Positions 1 through 8,231 of a stretch of DNA of 28,214 nucleotides are shown here, piece after piece. The first letter of the stretch is position 1. Each line of letters opens with the position of its first letter. A model generated the notes under the pieces. That model saw only the letters and a program-made list of their open reading frames with translations. It was not told the DNA's origin and ran no database searches. The stretch is from SIG205 sp045545595 (GTDB taxonomy: Bacteria; Bacillota_I; Bacilli_A; RF39; UBA660): positions 1 to 28,214 of the forward strand of contig JAZQBG010000037.1 of assembly GCA_045545595.1 (NCBI GenBank), read 5' to 3'. The position numbers and the translations under genes are program-made.

Positions 1-70
1 ATAGAATTACTGCTACAATTGAAAACACAATATTCTTATTGATTTTCTTTTCTTTTTTTATTTCTTCCAT
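1..70 (-). CDS. N-terminus of an unknown membrane or exported protein (partial)
   Basis: Reading the minus strand, an ATG at position 70 opens a frame that stays open to the window edge: a short charged stretch (MEEIKKEKKINKN) and then a hydrophobic run (IVFSIVAVIL), as in a signal anchor or first membrane helix. The start is supported by a strong AGGAGG site about 10 bases upstream and by a consensus promoter at 134-162. Only about 23 residues are visible, so no family can be named. It lies downstream of ftsZ but is separated from it by the ftsZ terminator. Its promoter is a near copy of the one upstream of the gene at 20857-21969, which suggests the two products are expressed together. Confidence 0.7.
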   Translation of the reverse strand, partial: MEEIKKEKKINKNIVFSIVAVIL

Positions 71-176
71 CTTTTCTACTCCTCCTCTATTATTGTGAAA
101 TATTTCTAAAGTATTATCCACAATTCTAATAAAATTATATAGAATTTCCCCTCGAAAGTCAATTGGTTTTCAACAG
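71..176 (-). promoter_or_regulatory. Promoter and leader of the left-edge gene, copy A of a dispersed element
   Basis: On the minus strand TTGACT (157-162) and TATAAT (134-139) are separated by exactly 17 bases, a near-consensus sigma-A promoter. The leader carries TTGTGGATAA (a perfect DnaA-box sequence at 114-122), TTCACAATAAT and AGAGGAGGAG. The region from the upstream CTGTTGAAAA (167-176) to the ribosome site aligns along its length with 21970-22072. Confidence 0.75.
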
Positions 177-290
177 ATTTTCATAGAGAGTTATACTTTT
201 TATTAGACAACTACGTTAGGTATAAATTTGCGAAATAAAAAAGTTATACTTAAAAGTTTACATTTTTTAATTTTGAAAAGAAAAAACAAC

Positions 291-318
291 AAAAAAATCC
301 CATATTACTATGAGATTT
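291..318 (-). terminator. ftsZ terminator
   Basis: A 10-bp stem with one G.U pair (309-318 against 295-304) and a GTAA loop is followed on the minus strand by a run of Ts, 9 bases after the ftsZ stop. It ends the division transcript. Confidence 0.8.
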
Positions 319-326
319 AATATTAT

Positions 327-1418
327 CTAAAATCCTCTTTTACTTCTTAAGAATGGAGGTATATCCAAATCTGAATCATCATCATTATCGTCATCTAACG
401 ATAATGCACTTCTTGTAGTTCTTACTTCTTCTCTTTTTTGATTAGTATATGATTGATATAATGGTTCAGTTGGTTCTTCAAATCCTGTTGCAATAACTGT
501 AACTATAACTTCATCAGTTAAGTTTTCGTTAATTACTGCACCAAATATTGTATTGATTTCAGTATTAGCGGCTTCCCTAACAATTTGTGCAGCATCTTCT
601 GCTTCAAATAATGTTAAGTTTCCACCACCTGTAATATTTATAATTGCATCAGTAGCGCCACTTATAGATGTTTCTAATAGTGGACTAGATACCGCTTGTT
701 TAGCAGCTTCAATAGCTCTATTTTCACCTACACCAATACCGATACCAATAACTGCATTTCCTCTATCTTTCATAACTGATTTAACATCTGCAAAGTCAAG
801 GTTAACTAACCCAGCTACTGCAATTAAGTCAGAGATAGATTGTACACCACGTCTTAATACGTTATCTACTTCTCTAAATGCTTCAAGCATTGGAGTTGAT
901 CTATCTATTATTTCTCTTAATCTATCATTTGGAATAACAATCAAAGTGTCTACGTGTTTTTTTAATTCTTCTAGACCACCCATTGCGTGTTCCATTCTTT
1001 TTCTTCCTTCAAAGCTAAACGGTTTTGTAACAATACCAACAGTTAATGCACCTAGGTCTTGTGCTATTTCAGCAACAACAGGAGCAGCTCCAGTACCAGT
1101 TCCACCACCCATACCACAAGCAACAAATACCATGTCAGCACCTTTTAATATTTCTTCAATTTCTTTTTTTGATTCTAATGCTGCTTCTCTACCGACTTCA
1201 GGATTTGAACCAGCACCTAACCCATCAGTTAAGTTAGCACCTAATTGAATTTTAATTGGAGCTTTTGAAGCATTTAATACTTGTAAGTCAGTATTCGCAA
1301 CAATGAACTCTACACCTTTAACGCCTTCTTCTATCATTCGGTTTACGGCATTATTACCTCCACCACCAACACCTATTACCTTTATTTTTGCTAATTGATC
1401 CATTTCTAATCCAAACAT
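327..1418 (-). CDS. ftsZ: Cell division GTPase FtsZ
   Basis: FtsZ polymerises at mid-cell into the Z-ring that directs septum synthesis. The 363-residue protein has the N-terminal GVGGGGNNAVNRM nucleotide-binding segment, the tubulin signature GGGTGTG at residues 104-110, and a GTPase/polymerisation domain up to about residue 315. An acidic linker follows, then the conserved C-terminal peptide DIPPFLRSKRGF that binds FtsA and other partners. The ATG has a GGGAGG site 6 bases upstream that overlaps the ftsA stop codon, so translation is likely coupled to ftsA. It is the last gene of the cluster and is followed by a clear terminator. Length and motifs are normal for the family. Confidence 0.98.
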   Translation of the reverse strand: MFGLEMDQLAKIKVIGVGGGGNNAVNRMIEEGVKGVEFIVANTDLQVLNASKAPIKIQLGANLTDGLGAGSNPEVGREAALESKKEIEEILKGADMVFVACGMGGGTGTGAAPVVAEIAQDLGALTVGIVTKPFSFEGRKRMEHAMGGLEELKKHVDTLIVIPNDRLREIIDRSTPMLEAFREVDNVLRRGVQSISDLIAVAGLVNLDFADVKSVMKDRGNAVIGIGIGVGENRAIEAAKQAVSSPLLETSISGATDAIINITGGGNLTLFEAEDAAQIVREAANTEINTIFGAVINENLTDEVIVTVIATGFEEPTEPLYQSYTNQKREEVRTTRSALSLDDDNDDDSDLDIPPFLRSKRGF

Positions 1419-1429
1419 AATGTGCCTCC

Positions 1430-2674
1430 CTAATTATCTAAAAAATGACCGAATACTTTTCCAATTATTGAACTACCAGAAAAGTTGTTTTTCTTTTTAG
1501 TCGATACTAATTCTTCTTGTTTTTCTTCATCTAGCATAGAATAATCTCTACCTCTAAGTTTCATTTTATCATTGAAATATTTTATCATTCCTACACATGA
1601 CGAAAATCTATTTTTTCGTACGCCAATAGTATTCATATCAGCTATCGTAATATTTTTATTAATAAACTCATTTAATAATGTGTTAAAACCAGAGAACTCA
1701 CTAGTTCCTCCTGTAATAATTATATAACTTATTTCTTTGTTTGTTAAGTCTTTTATTTCATTTTTTACAATTTTTATAATTTCCATTAACCTATCCATAC
1801 AAATTTCAGAGATTTCATATTGATTGATTTTAAGAGCTTCTCCTTCGTTATTAACAATTTCAAATGTCTCATTAACTTTAGAAAATCTCTTATGCGCTAC
1901 TGCAAAACTTTCTTTTAATTTTCTACTATCTCTTAAGTTTAATCTATATACATAAGTAATATCTTTATCTATATTTTTACCACCGATATTTATTACTTTA
2001 GTATTCATTAGTATTCCTTTATTAAATACTGATGCAGTAGTTGTTTCTGCTCCAATATTTATTATTCCTGAAACACATGAATTTAAATTTTCATTTCTAA
2101 ATTGATAGTAGTCACCTATTGAATTAAATACTACATCTACTACTTCTAAGCCAATGTTTTCTAATACACTAATTACTGAATATATATTCTTTTTAGGAGT
2201 AGTTATCATTATTGCTTTTACTCCTAATCTTTCACCAGGAAGACCTTTAGGATCTTTGATTCCAGTTTCACCATCTAGTGCGAATTCTATTGGAAGCACA
2301 GTAAGTAGTTCTCTATCTTCTCTTATTTTATTATATACACAAGCTTGTAAACATCTAATAATGTCATTGCCTGTTACCTTTTTTTCTTCATTGGTAATAG
2401 TTGAATATCCATCTACTAAAGCAAATTCTGCTCCATTTGACGGAACTGACGCTATTACTTTAGTTATTTTGATACCTAACATATTTTCTATACTTGTTAA
2501 CGCTTCTTTAATTGATATTATTGCTTTAGTTGCATCAACAATTAACCCTTTTTTAATTCCTTCAGATTTAACAGAAGTTGATGCTAAAACATTTACTCTA
2601 CCTTTATATATTTCAGCAGTTACCATCTTGATACTATCAGAACCAATATCTATACTTGTATATATTTTCTTCAT
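1430..2674 (-). CDS. ftsA: Cell division protein FtsA
   Basis: FtsA is an actin-fold ATPase that tethers FtsZ filaments to the membrane and recruits the division machinery. The 414-residue product begins with the phosphate-1 motif (SIDIGSDSIKMV) and has the FtsA-specific 1C subdomain (region of VLPIEFALDGETGIKDPKG), a second phosphate/adenosine region (IIITGGTSEFSG) and a hydrophobic/basic C-terminal tail (SSIIGKVFGHFLDN) likely to be the membrane-targeting amphipathic helix. AAGGAGAG lies 11 bases before the ATG. ftsZ follows 11 bases downstream. A hairpin separates ftsA from the upstream carboxypeptidase gene, so ftsA-ftsZ probably also has its own promoter within 2690-2780; TATAAT-like sequences occur there, but no convincing -35 could be assigned. 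Confidence 0.96.
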   Translation of the reverse strand: MKKIYTSIDIGSDSIKMVTAEIYKGRVNVLASTSVKSEGIKKGLIVDATKAIISIKEALTSIENMLGIKITKVIASVPSNGAEFALVDGYSTITNEEKKVTGNDIIRCLQACVYNKIREDRELLTVLPIEFALDGETGIKDPKGLPGERLGVKAIMITTPKKNIYSVISVLENIGLEVVDVVFNSIGDYYQFRNENLNSCVSGIINIGAETTTASVFNKGILMNTKVINIGGKNIDKDITYVYRLNLRDSRKLKESFAVAHKRFSKVNETFEIVNNEGEALKINQYEISEICMDRLMEIIKIVKNEIKDLTNKEISYIIITGGTSEFSGFNTLLNEFINKNITIADMNTIGVRKNRFSSCVGMIKYFNDKMKLRGRDYSMLDEEKQEELVSTKKKNNFSGSSIIGKVFGHFLDN

Positions 2675-2781
2675 AGATAGACCAACTCTCCTTATTTATA
2701 ACATTTATTATACAATAATTTTTTAAAAATAAAAATAGAACATTTATGCGAACATTATTCCTATAAACTATATTATAACAA

Positions 2782-2806
2782 AACTACTGTAACTTGTACA
2801 GTAGTT
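2782..2806 (-). terminator. Hairpin between the carboxypeptidase gene and ftsA
   Basis: A perfect 10-bp stem, AACTACTGTA against TACAGTAGTT, with a 5-base loop. The following T-run is short (TTTTG), so it may be a partial terminator or processing site that sets the ratio of ftsAZ to upstream transcripts. Confidence 0.6.
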
Positions 2807-2811
2807 TAATT

Positions 2812-3741
2812 TTATTTATTTTTAACAAAGTATGCATAATACTCTTCATAAGTTATATCATGTTCTTTAATATACTTAGCCACATCTATTCCTACATATC
2901 TATAGTGCCATGGTTCAAATTTATAACCTGTTATATATTCTTTTCCTTGTGGATATCTTAAGATAAATCCATATTTGTATGAATTATTTATTAACCATTC
3001 ATATTCTTTTGTATTCTCAAAATGGTCTGATGAATTTGCTGTATTTATATCTGTCGCAAGTCCAGTTTGATGTTCTGAATATCCAGGTCGTGCTGAAAAA
3101 GTATCTGCTGCTTCTTTACCACTTCTATTTACATAGTTATTATATAAATAATTTTGAGTATTGTAACTTCTATATGATGAAATGTTATATAATTTTATTC
3201 CGTCATTTCTAGATGCATCTACCATTTGTTTAAAATATTCATAAGCAGTAGATTCCATTTGCATATTATCATATGAATAAGTACTACTCATTGTCACTAA
3301 ATTAGGTGTATAATTTTCATCTAGCTTAGTATATTTATTTACTAAAACTAGATAACCATCACTCATATCTGTTTCAGTTACATTAGTATAAAATTCATAA
3401 TCAATATTTGAATTGACACATCTTACTACTTCATCAATATCCTTATCAGGATTAGCATTTAAATAACTTAAATACCTATCTATATTTTCATCTATATAAT
3501 AAGTAGCAGATTTGAATTGTGCTATTTTTGGTTCTTCTTGTTCTATTTTCTCTTCCTTGGTGTTTTCTTCTATTTTTGTTTCATCATTATTTTCTTCTAT
3601 ATTATTTTTTTCTTTTGTCTCTTCTTTAGGTATAGTATCTTTAAAAATTTTTGAATTAAACAGAGTAAATCCTACTGTTAAAACTATTATTAAAACAACA
3701 AAAATTAATTTTATTATCTTTCTTAATCTTCTTTTTTTCAT
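2812..3741 (-). CDS. Membrane-anchored VanY-type D-alanyl-D-alanine carboxypeptidase
   Basis: Predicted zinc peptidase that trims the terminal D-Ala from peptidoglycan stem peptides outside the membrane. The 309-residue protein has a basic start and one hydrophobic anchor (about residues 11-27), then a highly charged Glu/Lys-rich linker (about 35-75). The C-terminal catalytic domain (M15B) carries the zinc-ligand motif SEHQTGLATDI, the EYEWL element and the final EPWHYRYVG. All expected ligands (His, Asp, His) are present, so it should be active. GGTGAAG precedes the ATG, and it starts 18 bases after the ftsQ stop in the same direction. Its place inside the division cluster between ftsQ and ftsA points to a role in septal wall maturation (inference). 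Confidence 0.9.
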   Translation of the reverse strand: MKKRRLRKIIKLIFVVLIIVLTVGFTLFNSKIFKDTIPKEETKEKNNIEENNDETKIEENTKEEKIEQEEPKIAQFKSATYYIDENIDRYLSYLNANPDKDIDEVVRCVNSNIDYEFYTNVTETDMSDGYLVLVNKYTKLDENYTPNLVTMSSTYSYDNMQMESTAYEYFKQMVDASRNDGIKLYNISSYRSYNTQNYLYNNYVNRSGKEAADTFSARPGYSEHQTGLATDINTANSSDHFENTKEYEWLINNSYKYGFILRYPQGKEYITGYKFEPWHYRYVGIDVAKYIKEHDITYEEYYAYFVKNK

Positions 3742-3759
3742 TTACTTCACCATACTTAT

Positions 3760-4458
3760 TTAATTTAATATTTCAAAGTAGTTACCTGAATCAAGATATA
3801 GTATACCTTTTTTATTTTCTAAAGTGCTTAAAATATCTAAATATTTATTAACTTCTTTTATTTTAGTTAAAGTAATATAAACATAATTCCCATCTTTCAT
3901 TGAAAATAAAAATCTTTCTTTATCTACTTCGTTAGGCATATAACTTATTTCTGATATTTTTTGTTTAATATCACCATCTATTTTAACAAACTTTTTAATT
4001 AGATTTTCGTATACACTATCATCAGCAACAGGATTAATTAATGTAGGAATATCATCTATCATTTTCTCTAATACTAATTCTTTATTAGATTCTAAAATTA
4101 GTTTTTGATTATTTCTATCATAAAATAATGGCTTATACTCTGTAATATAAATATACACTTGATTACCTAATCTCTTTTTTACATCTACATCTTTAATAAA
4201 TGGATTAGTTTTAATTCTTCTTTCCATTTCGTTTGAAGTAATAGAAAGAAACCTAGGATAATTATCTATTTTAGCTAATTTCATTACTTCGTAATCTTTT
4301 ATATTTTCATTACCAATTACATATATATTTTTGATTTTATCATCAATAGTATTTTCAAAAATATAGTATCCTAAATATGTTATTAGTCCTAATATTATCA
4401 ATACTAAAAATACTATTCCAATTCTTAATCTTTTTCTTTTAACTTTAACTGTAGCCAT
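3760..4458 (-). CDS. ftsQ: Cell division protein FtsQ/DivIB
   Basis: Bitopic divisome protein linking cytoplasmic and extracellular division components. The 232 residues comprise a basic cytoplasmic N-terminus (VKVKRKRLR), one membrane helix (about residues 13-32) and an extracellular POTRA-type domain starting at IKNIYVIGNENIKDYEVM, followed by the conserved segment FIKDVDVKKRLGNQVYIYITEYKP. The C-terminal part is less conserved, as usual. The ATG is served by a GGGAGTAG site formed by the last codons of murB, 6 bases after the murB stop, so the two genes are translationally linked. DivIB is the usual name in Bacilli. Confidence 0.9.
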   Translation of the reverse strand: MATVKVKRKRLRIGIVFLVLIILGLITYLGYYIFENTIDDKIKNIYVIGNENIKDYEVMKLAKIDNYPRFLSITSNEMERRIKTNPFIKDVDVKKRLGNQVYIYITEYKPLFYDRNNQKLILESNKELVLEKMIDDIPTLINPVADDSVYENLIKKFVKIDGDIKQKISEISYMPNEVDKERFLFSMKDGNYVYITLTKIKEVNKYLDILSTLENKKGILYLDSGNYFEILN

Positions 4459-4464
4459 TATTAT

Positions 4465-5370
4465 CTACTCCCAATTAACAAATTCTTGTTCTTGTCTAAG
4501 TTCTACCCCCGTTTGTTTTTTTATTTCATTTTTTACATAATGAATTAATTCATATACATCTTCACTAGTTGCATTATCATAATTTATTATAAAGTTAGCG
4601 TGTTTTTCACTAACCATTGCACCACCTATCGTTTTACCTTTTAGACCTGCGTCTTCGATTAACTTTCCTGCTGGAATATCTTCTGGATTTCTAAATACAC
4701 TTCCAGCAGATGGATATTCTAAAGGTTGTGTTGCCATTCTTTTTTCTTTTCTTTTGTTTATTTTTTCTTTTATTTCTTCAACATTAGCTTCTACTAAATT
4801 TAAAGTAACTTCTAGACATATATAATTCTTATGTTCTTGTAAGAAAGAATGTCTATAACTAAAATCTAACTCTTCTTTTTTCATTTCAATAACATTTAAA
4901 TTATCATCTATTACTTTAATACTTTCAATTAACTCACCAATATCATTTTTATATGCTCCCGCATTCATAAATACAGAACCACCAACTGTACCTGGAATAC
5001 CAGCTGCAAACTCTAAACCTGAAAGACCCATTTTAGCAGTCTCTAATGATAGTTTTACTAAACTATATCCTGCACCAACTACTATTTTAGTTCCATCAAT
5101 TTCAAGTTTATCTAAATTATCTAATTTTATTATAATTCCATCAAATTCTTTAGATGAAAATATTAAATTTGAGCCTTTACCTATTACTTTATATTTAATA
5201 TTATTATCTTTTATTATGTGTAATAGTTCTACTAATTTTTCAACACTGTCTGGAAAAACTACTAATCTAGCTGTTCCTCCAATTTTATACGTGTTGTATT
5301 TTTTTAAGGACTCATTTTCTAAAACTTTACCTATTTTTTTCTCGTCAAGTAAATTTACTATATTCTTCAT
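4465..5370 (-). CDS. murB: UDP-N-acetylenolpyruvoylglucosamine reductase MurB
   Basis: MurB uses NADPH and FAD to reduce UDP-GlcNAc-enolpyruvate to UDP-MurNAc, an early cytoplasmic step of peptidoglycan synthesis. The 301-residue protein shows the FAD-binding start (NTYKIGGTARLVVFP), the GLSGLEFAAGIPGTVGGSV glycine-rich core, the YRHS segment, the catalytic SAGSVFRNP serine loop, and the C-terminal KHANFIIN and E-x-R (GVELRQEQEF) elements. It begins one base after the murG stop (TAA-C-ATG), with its GAGGAG site inside murG, showing tight coupling. Length and motifs are typical of the shorter MurB type. Confidence 0.96.
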   Translation of the reverse strand: MKNIVNLLDEKKIGKVLENESLKKYNTYKIGGTARLVVFPDSVEKLVELLHIIKDNNIKYKVIGKGSNLIFSSKEFDGIIIKLDNLDKLEIDGTKIVVGAGYSLVKLSLETAKMGLSGLEFAAGIPGTVGGSVFMNAGAYKNDIGELIESIKVIDDNLNVIEMKKEELDFSYRHSFLQEHKNYICLEVTLNLVEANVEEIKEKINKRKEKRMATQPLEYPSAGSVFRNPEDIPAGKLIEDAGLKGKTIGGAMVSEKHANFIINYDNATSEDVYELIHYVKNEIKKQTGVELRQEQEFVNWE

Positions 5371-5371
5371 G

Positions 5372-6460
5372 TTACTTCTCCTCTACAAGTTCTTTCAAAA
5401 CTTTATAAATTTTCTCTGAACTCCCTTTAATTCCTATGCCCTTTAAATTGTCTTTAAGTTTATTATATTTTAACTTATTCCTAAATAACTCATCAATAGT
5501 TCTAACTAAGATATCACCTTTTAGATTTTCTTCTTCAATTAAAATAGCCGCACCTTTTTTAACTAAGTCATTAGCATTTTTATATTGATGATTATCAGTT
5601 ACATATGGACTAGGAATAAATATTGTAGGTACTTCTAATGACATAATTTCGCTCATTGTAGAAGCTCCCGCTCTTGAAACCATTAAATCAGTAGCTTTCA
5701 TTACTCTAGTCATGTTATCTATATATGGAACAATTTTAACATTGTTGGGTGCTTTAACTTTATCAGTTATTTTTTCATAATAATCTTTTCCTGTAACAAA
5801 TAAGATTTCATAATCACGCTCATTAAACATTGGTAACATAGTTGTAATTATATCATTTATTTTAGATGAGCCAAGTGACCCCATTACTATTAAAACTAAT
5901 TTTTTAGAAGGTGTTAGTCCTAATTCTTTTTTATCTATTTTTTTAGCTTGTAATGCATCTTCTCCACAAGGATTTCCTGTATATACTATTTTTGATTGTT
6001 CTTTAAAATAAATTTTTGAACTTTCGAAAGAAATAGCTATCTTATCAGAAAATTTTTCTAAGTGTCTATTTGATAAACCAGGAATACTATTTTGTTCATG
6101 AATAAATGTTTTATATCCTAGTTTTTTAGCTGTAGAAATAACTGGCGCAGTAATGTATCCACCTACTCCAATTACAATATCTGGATTAAATTCCTTGATT
6201 ACCTTTTTACACTTTTTAAAAGCATTCATATAACAATATAAAGTTTTTACATTAGATAAAGATAATTTTCTTTTTAATCCATACATTTCTATTCCAACAT
6301 AATCTATATTATATTTTGGTATTATATCTTTTTCCATTCTATTATGAGTACCTATATATAAAAATTCACTATTAGGTTCTTTTTCTTTTATCTTGTTGAT
6401 TATTGCTAAGGCTGGATAGATATGTCCTCCAGTACCTCCACCACATACTATTGCTCTCAA
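5372..6460 (-). CDS. murG: Lipid II synthase MurG (UDP-GlcNAc transferase)
   Basis: Peripheral membrane GT-B glycosyltransferase adding GlcNAc to lipid I to make lipid II. The first glycine-rich loop GGGTGGHIYPAL lies at the N-terminus, GVGGYITAPV and the acceptor-side HEQNSIPGLSNR follow, and the C-terminal donor site contains VSRAGASTMSEI and VTDNHQYKNA. I chose the TTG at 6460 (product MRAIVCGGGTGGH) because it matches the usual family N-terminus and leaves a GAGG site about 11 bases away; a GTG at 6469 in the same frame would leave almost no spacing. It is the first gene of the division/wall operon and has its own promoter (6482-6511) downstream of a duplicated transketolase terminator. 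Confidence 0.95.
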   Translation of the reverse strand: MRAIVCGGGTGGHIYPALAIINKIKEKEPNSEFLYIGTHNRMEKDIIPKYNIDYVGIEMYGLKRKLSLSNVKTLYCYMNAFKKCKKVIKEFNPDIVIGVGGYITAPVISTAKKLGYKTFIHEQNSIPGLSNRHLEKFSDKIAISFESSKIYFKEQSKIVYTGNPCGEDALQAKKIDKKELGLTPSKKLVLIVMGSLGSSKINDIITTMLPMFNERDYEILFVTGKDYYEKITDKVKAPNNVKIVPYIDNMTRVMKATDLMVSRAGASTMSEIMSLEVPTIFIPSPYVTDNHQYKNANDLVKKGAAILIEEENLKGDILVRTIDELFRNKLKYNKLKDNLKGIGIKGSSEKIYKVLKELVEEK

Positions 6461-6481
6461 TAGAATCACATCCTCACTAGT

Positions 6482-6511
6482 ATTATATCATATAATGCCC
6501 AATTTGGTGAA
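6482..6511 (-). promoter_or_regulatory. Promoter of the murG-ftsZ operon
   Basis: On the minus strand TTCACC (6506-6511) is followed after 18 bases by TATAAT (6482-6487), a short distance before the murG start. Four of six -35 bases and all six -10 bases match the consensus. Confidence 0.65.
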
Positions 6512-6537
6512 AAAAGAAATAATTGTTAATTTTACAA

Positions 6538-6568
6538 CAAAAAATGACAAGTTTTAAAACTCGTCATT
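6538..6568 (-). terminator. Terminator R1 behind the AlbA_2 gene, copy of the transketolase terminator
   Basis: Near-perfect palindrome (6543-6568) reading AATGACGAGTTTT/AAAACTTGTCATT on the minus strand, followed by Ts. The bases 6569-6576 extend the match to the end of the transketolase reading frame (TTAGATAATAATG), so this copy carries a relic of the last transketolase codons although it now follows another gene. Confidence 0.85.
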
Positions 6569-6584
6569 ATTATCTAACACATAT

Positions 6585-8105
6585 TTAGTCTCTATTTGAA
6601 TAGTATTTTTGATTTCTAGCATTTATATTATTTTTATTTGTATATTCTAAAATATTATCTTTTATTAATGGTCTGATTATATTTTCTCTAACATATCTTT
6701 TTGATTTGATGCCCAAAAATTCTCTTATTTCTGATGCCATTTTGGGTGTTTTACAAAATTCTATTATTTTTGTTGTTAAATTATTATTATATATTTGTGC
6801 ACCACTTTGTGCACCACTTACTTTGGTTTGTGCACCACTTTGTGCACCACTTTGTGATTTCCCTGAAGTGTTATTCCTAAAAATCACTTTAAAAGAGCCT
6901 CTTTCCTCAATAAACTCAGGTTCTGGTAAATTCATCTTTTTCATTTCGCGTTTCATTGTTGGTATTCCAGAATGCCTGTTTTCAATTACAGAACCTTTTT
7001 CTTCTAATACTCTGACAATTGTAGGATTACGTGCTTCCATTATTGTATCTGTTCCCAATTTTTCCATTTTGTTCATTCCATAAAGTGTACCAGGATTCTG
7101 AATTACTATCCTATCGCTATACATATATACTTGAATATACGCACCTTCAGTTTGTGAACTATAATCTCTATGAATTAGTGCATTCGCAATTGCTTCTCTG
7201 AGCGCTAATATTGGATACTCAGGAATATTTTTTCTTTTGCCTGTATTTGGATCAATTATTACTCTGTTTTTCATATTTTTTATTAAAAAGTTTAAGGCTC
7301 CTTCAAGCATTTCTTCGATTGTTCCTTCCACTCGTTTGTTGTCATCAAACCGTTGACCAAATTCTCCTACATCACCTAATTCTGTTCCAGGAATAACGCA
7401 ACAAGCAATAAATAATTGTGGATAATAACCTTGTGGATATTCACCAAATACTAATATCCCAGTTAAAGTTGGAAATATATGCCCATTTCTACTATTTGTT
7501 AAACCTGATAATTTTAATATTTTTTCATTACTACTTTCAGCAAAATTTGGTTTATCAATCTTTATCTTTTTAATATATTTATTGAGTTCTTTACAATTTA
7601 AATCACCTAATGACCCTCTTATATTTATTCTTAAATCCTCCTTAACTCCACTGTTATAGCTTTGTAATGTATATATTTCATAATCAGTCATAATTTCATC
7701 ACTATCACCAACTCTAGTATATGAACCCTTAATTAATCCTTTCGGACGGTAGTAACAAGGCTTTTTTGTATGAATTATTTCATTTATTTTTACAGCCAAT
7801 ATTTTTTTGCCTTCAAATTCCATTGGTAAAAACTCAGGTCTAATTGATGGCACCATCGAATCTCTACAGAGTGATGTTATTTGTTTTTGTAAATCGTTTA
7901 CGTCGTAGACATTTTCTACTCTAAAATTATTATTTTCATCTATTCCAAAAATAATAATTCCTCCAGATTTATTAGAAAAACTTGAAATAGTATCATAACA
8001 TTTTTTAGGAAATCCTTCTTTCGCACTTTTTGCCTCTATTTTATTTGTTTCAGTTTTAAATTTTCTTAAAGTTTGTATTGCATTAATTACTTCTTCTTTT
8101 TTCAT
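6585..8105 (-). CDS. AlbA_2 (Schlafen-like) domain and GHKL ATPase protein
   Basis: The 506-residue protein starts with an AlbA_2/Schlafen-type putative nucleic-acid-binding domain (residues about 15-140; IEAKSAKEG, then NKSGGIIIFGIDE). A GHKL/HATPase_c_4 region lies near residue 300 (LREAIANALIHRDYS, then HSGIPTMKREM). Then come a Gln/Ser/Gly/Ala repeat linker and a small winged-helix-like C-terminus. Such proteins were long annotated as RecG-like or transcriptional regulators and are common in defence and restriction-modification neighbourhoods; the biochemical role is unknown. The ATG has AGGAGGAAG about 9 bases upstream. It is the last gene of a three-gene accessory block, preceded by repeat module R2 and ending at terminator R1. 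Confidence 0.88.
   Translation of the reverse strand: MKKEEVINAIQTLRKFKTETNKIEAKSAKEGFPKKCYDTISSFSNKSGGIIIFGIDENNNFRVENVYDVNDLQKQITSLCRDSMVPSIRPEFLPMEFEGKKILAVKINEIIHTKKPCYYRPKGLIKGSYTRVGDSDEIMTDYEIYTLQSYNSGVKEDLRINIRGSLGDLNCKELNKYIKKIKIDKPNFAESSNEKILKLSGLTNSRNGHIFPTLTGILVFGEYPQGYYPQLFIACCVIPGTELGDVGEFGQRFDDNKRVEGTIEEMLEGALNFLIKNMKNRVIIDPNTGKRKNIPEYPILALREAIANALIHRDYSSQTEGAYIQVYMYSDRIVIQNPGTLYGMNKMEKLGTDTIMEARNPTIVRVLEEKGSVIENRHSGIPTMKREMKKMNLPEPEFIEERGSFKVIFRNNTSGKSQSGAQSGAQTKVSGAQSGAQIYNNNLTTKIIEFCKTPKMASEIREFLGIKSKRYVRENIIRPLIKDNILEYTNKNNINARNQKYYSNRD
6794..6857. repeat. 12-bp in-frame tandem repeat in the AlbA_2 gene
   Basis: The unit TTTGTGCACCAC occurs as 2 tandem copies (6794-6817), a 9-base interruption, 2 more copies (6827-6850) and a partial copy. 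On the coding strand it gives repeated SGAQ units linking the ATPase region to the C-terminal DNA-binding-like domain. Twelve-base units keep the frame when copy number changes, so linker length may vary between strains. Confidence 0.9.
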
Positions 8106-8150
8106 ATTATTTACTTCCTCCTAAACTAATTACAAATTTTTAAAACTTTC

Positions 8151-8226
8151 ACTAATAATATAGATAATTTTTTAGTAAAAGACTTCTTTTCAAACAAAAA
8201 ATGACGAGTTTTTTTTACTCGTCATT
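8151..8226 (-). repeat. Terminator-leader module R2, upstream of the AlbA_2 gene
   Basis: On the minus strand a perfect 10-bp hairpin (AATGACGAGT/ACTCGTCATT, 8200-8226) with a T-run is followed by TTTGAAAAGAAGTCTTTT and, further on, TTATCTATATTATTAGT. The same order and largely the same bases appear in R3 and R4. It ends the dinD transcript and probably carries the promoter of the AlbA_2 gene; TTGTTT or the later TATATT are candidate elements, but I cannot assign -35/-10 firmly. Confidence 0.8.
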
Positions 8227-8231
8227 AAATA

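Noticed and set aside
114..122. Perfect DnaA-box sequences (TTATCCACA or its complement) at 114-122, 7417-7425, 12841-12849 and 27338-27346 as a replication origin
   Set aside because: They are scattered over 28 kb, two lie within or at the start of coding sequence, and no dnaA/dnaN or AT-rich unwinding cluster is present. Only the copy in the shared promoter element is of possible interest.
553..1248. Long plus-strand open frame opposite ftsZ
   Set aside because: Antisense shadow of a highly conserved gene; no ribosome site and no recognisable protein.
2154..2726. Plus-strand frame opposite ftsA
   Set aside because: Shadow of ftsA on the other strand; hydrophobic composition comes from reverse codons.
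2728..2760. Direct GAACATT repeats upstream of ftsA as a LexA/SOS box
   Set aside because: The half-sites are in direct, not inverted, orientation and do not form the CGAAC-N4-GTTCG operator.
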